From JADKIH01 sp031385005 (GTDB lineage Bacteria; Bacteroidota; Bacteroidia; AKYH767-A; 2013-40CM-41-45), in contig JANNBB010000051.1 of the NCBI GenBank assembly GCA_031385005.1, positions 62,001 to 126,000 of the forward strand: DNA of 64,000 nucleotides, given 5' to 3'. The notes under the pieces are model-generated. The model searched no databases and was not told the DNA's origin. It saw only the letters and a program-made list of their open reading frames with translations. This document shows, piece after piece, positions 62,611 to 64,000 of this stretch; within the stretch, counting starts at the first letter, position 1, and each line of letters starts with the position of its first letter. A program made the translations under genes and the position numbers.

Positions 62611-62703
62611 TTCTGTTTTTAATGATTCTTAAGCCAACTTTTGTAGTTTCTGCATAGAAAAAACAGAATTATAAACACTTTTTAGTACTTTTTTGGCTTA
62701 AGA
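62611..62703 (+). promoter_or_regulatory. Interleaved inverted repeats upstream of glnS
   Basis: Arm a TTCTGTTTTT (62611-62620) pairs with AAAAACAGAA (62659-62668), and arm b TCTTAAGCCAA (62627-62637) pairs with TTGGCTTAAGA (62693-62703), both perfect. The order a-b-a'-b' is that of a pseudoknot. It ends 25 bases before the glnS ATG. Arm a is low complexity; b is less likely by chance. Confidence 0.4.
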
Positions 62704-62728
62704 TTCTTAAAATTGCACAAAAAACTAC

Positions 62729-64000
62729 ATGAGCACCGAAAAAGGCCCCAATTTCCTTGAAGAGATAATTAACGAAGACATCAAAGCAGGTAAACACAAT
62801 GGAAGGGTGCTTACACGCTTTCCTCCGGAACCGAATGGCTACTTACATATTGGTCACTGCAAATCCATTTGTTTGAATTTTGGTCTTGCGAAAGAATTCG
62901 GTGGACAAACCAATTTGCGTTTTGATGATACCAACCCTGAAAAAGAGGAAACAGAATATGTCGATAGCATAAAAGAAGACATTCGATGGCTGGGATTTAA
63001 TTGGTCTAATGAATTTTATGCCTCTGATTATTTTCAAACACTTTATGATTTCGCTGTAGCGCTTATCAAAAAAGGACTTGCTTATGTTGATGATTCTACC
63101 GCTGAAGAAATTGCGGCCACAAAAGGCACTCCAACAGAACCCGGCAAGGAAAGTCCGTTTCGAAACAGAAGCATAGAGGAAAACACGGATCTCTTCGAAC
63201 GCATGCGTAAAGGAGAATTCAAAGATGGCGAAAAGGTATTGCGGGCAAAAATTGATATGGCTTCACCGAATATGCATCTTCGTGATCCATTGATGTATCG
63301 AATTAAACACACTCCTCATCACCGTACCGGAGATAAGTGGTGTATTTATCCTATGTATGATTTTGCGCACGGCCAATGCGATTCGATTGAAAAAATTACT
63401 CACTCCGTTTGTACATTAGAATTTGAAGTTCATCGTCCGTTATACGAATGGTTTATTAAACAACTCGATATTTTCCCAAGCAAGCAATATGAATTTGCGC
63501 GCTTAAATTTGAATTATACAGTAATGAGCAAACGAAAGCTTTTGCAGTTAGTGAAAGAAAATCATGTAAACGGCTGGGATGATCCACGTATGCCTACGAT
63601 CAGTGGGTTAAGAAGACGTGGTTATACTCCGGAAAGCCTTCGTTTATTTTGTGACCGCATCGGTATTGCTCGTAGAGAAAATGTAATAGATGTGGGGTTA
63701 TTGGAATATTGCATTCGTGAAGATCTAAATAAGAGAGCCAATCGACTCATGGTTGTTTTGGATCCGGTAAAATTGATAATTGATAATTATCCGGAAGGAA
63801 AAAATGAATTACTTGTTGGCGAAAACAATCCGGAAGTAGAAAACAGTGGCGAACGCGATCTTCCTTTTGGACGCGAATTATGGATAGAAAGGGATGATTT
63901 CATGGAGTTACCCGGCAAAAAATATTTTCGTTTAGGCCCGGGATTAATGGTGCGTCTGAAAAGCGCATACATCATTCGCTGCGATTCGTTTCAAAAGGAT
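62729..64000 (+). CDS. glnS: Glutaminyl-tRNA synthetase (3' end beyond the window)
   Basis: An uninterrupted frame of 424 codons from the ATG to the right edge, without stop. It is a class I synthetase: 'LTRFPPEPNGYLHIGHCKSI' holds the HIGH motif, 'NLRFDDTNPEKEETEYVDSI' and 'DIRWLGFNW' follow, and 'NLNYTVMSKRKLLQLV' carries the KMSKS-equivalent VMSKR. 'MYDFAHGQCDSIEKITHSVC', 'VHRPLYEW' and 'GWDDPRMPTISGLRRRGYTP' separate GlnRS from GluRS. It attaches glutamine to tRNA-Gln. Normal length is about 555 residues, so roughly a quarter, the end of the beta-barrel anticodon region, is outside the window. Confidence 0.95.
   Translation, partial: MSTEKGPNFLEEIINEDIKAGKHNGRVLTRFPPEPNGYLHIGHCKSICLNFGLAKEFGGQTNLRFDDTNPEKEETEYVDSIKEDIRWLGFNWSNEFYASDYFQTLYDFAVALIKKGLAYVDDSTAEEIAATKGTPTEPGKESPFRNRSIEENTDLFERMRKGEFKDGEKVLRAKIDMASPNMHLRDPLMYRIKHTPHHRTGDKWCIYPMYDFAHGQCDSIEKITHSVCTLEFEVHRPLYEWFIKQLDIFPSKQYEFARLNLNYTVMSKRKLLQLVKENHVNGWDDPRMPTISGLRRRGYTPESLRLFCDRIGIARRENVIDVGLLEYCIREDLNKRANRLMVVLDPVKLIIDNYPEGKNELLVGENNPEVENSGERDLPFGRELWIERDDFMELPGKKYFRLGPGLMVRLKSAYIIRCDSFQKD

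Noticed and set aside
1..64000. Mobile elements, integrases, tRNA or rRNA genes
   Set aside because: I looked for transposase motifs, terminal inverted repeats with target duplications, and tRNA-like cloverleaves and found none I could support.

Overview
The window is AT-rich bacterial chromosome from a member of the Bacteroidota. Eight genes end in a Por-type (type IX secretion, T9SS type A) C-terminal sorting domain of the form 'YPNP...G.Y.....K.VK', promoters can be found with the Bacteroidota -7 element TAnnTTTG, and the gene families (DUF4199, SprB and FG-GAP repeat adhesins, CotH/lamin-tail proteins, RND pump fused to its outer-membrane channel) fit this phylum. The exact lineage cannot be fixed; a Chitinophagales/Sphingobacteriales-like relative is my guess. 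No rRNA, tRNA, CRISPR array, integrase or transposase was seen.

Layout. (1) 1-9703, + strand: cell-surface glycan locus. It begins with the tail of a membrane glycosyltransferase, a dolichyl-phosphate-mannose-synthase-like GT2, a DUF2304 protein and a GT4. After a lipoprotein on the other strand comes an O-antigen-type ABC exporter (Wzm/Wzt-like), two small paralogous sulfotransferases, a sulfotransferase-GT4 fusion and a second GT4. Together they suggest synthesis, sulfation and export of a polysaccharide. (2) 9822-15697, - strand: COG4705-like membrane protein with four internal repeats, class C beta-lactamase-like lipoprotein with TPR, SnoaL/NTF2-like protein, DUF6958-like protein, and a GDYXXLXY + DUF2157 pair. 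(3) 15783-21758, - strand: heavy-metal efflux operon of His-rich exported protein, CzcA/CusA pump fused to a TolC-like channel, and lipoprotein adaptor. (4) 22057-29008: two T9SS cargo proteins flanking a set of small soluble proteins (PaiB-like, two DUF1801, SRPBCC) and a shrunken DUF2200 gene. (5) 29132-45276: two small + strand genes, then M1 aminopeptidase with dockerin-like tail, a CotH/lamin-tail giant, an SprB-repeat adhesin, a DUF4199 protein, a duplicated DUF2541-like protein and a metallophosphoesterase. (6) 45491-49809: YihY, alpha/beta hydrolase, two small proteins, DEAD-box helicase. (7) 50065-54742: two TMTC-like multi-spanning TPR glycosyltransferases around a polyprenyl-phosphate GT2. 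(8) 54978-62540: CUB-domain, LRR and FG-GAP secreted proteins plus three small exported proteins, one with a TonB C-terminal domain. (9) The 5' part of glnS runs off the right edge.

The most interesting candidates are the sulfated-glycan cluster with its sulfotransferase-GT4 fusion, and the TMTC/GT2/TMTC cassette, which could be a bacterial protein O-glycosylation module acting on the many secreted repeat proteins encoded around it. Functions are inferred from recognisable motifs only; no database search was possible.
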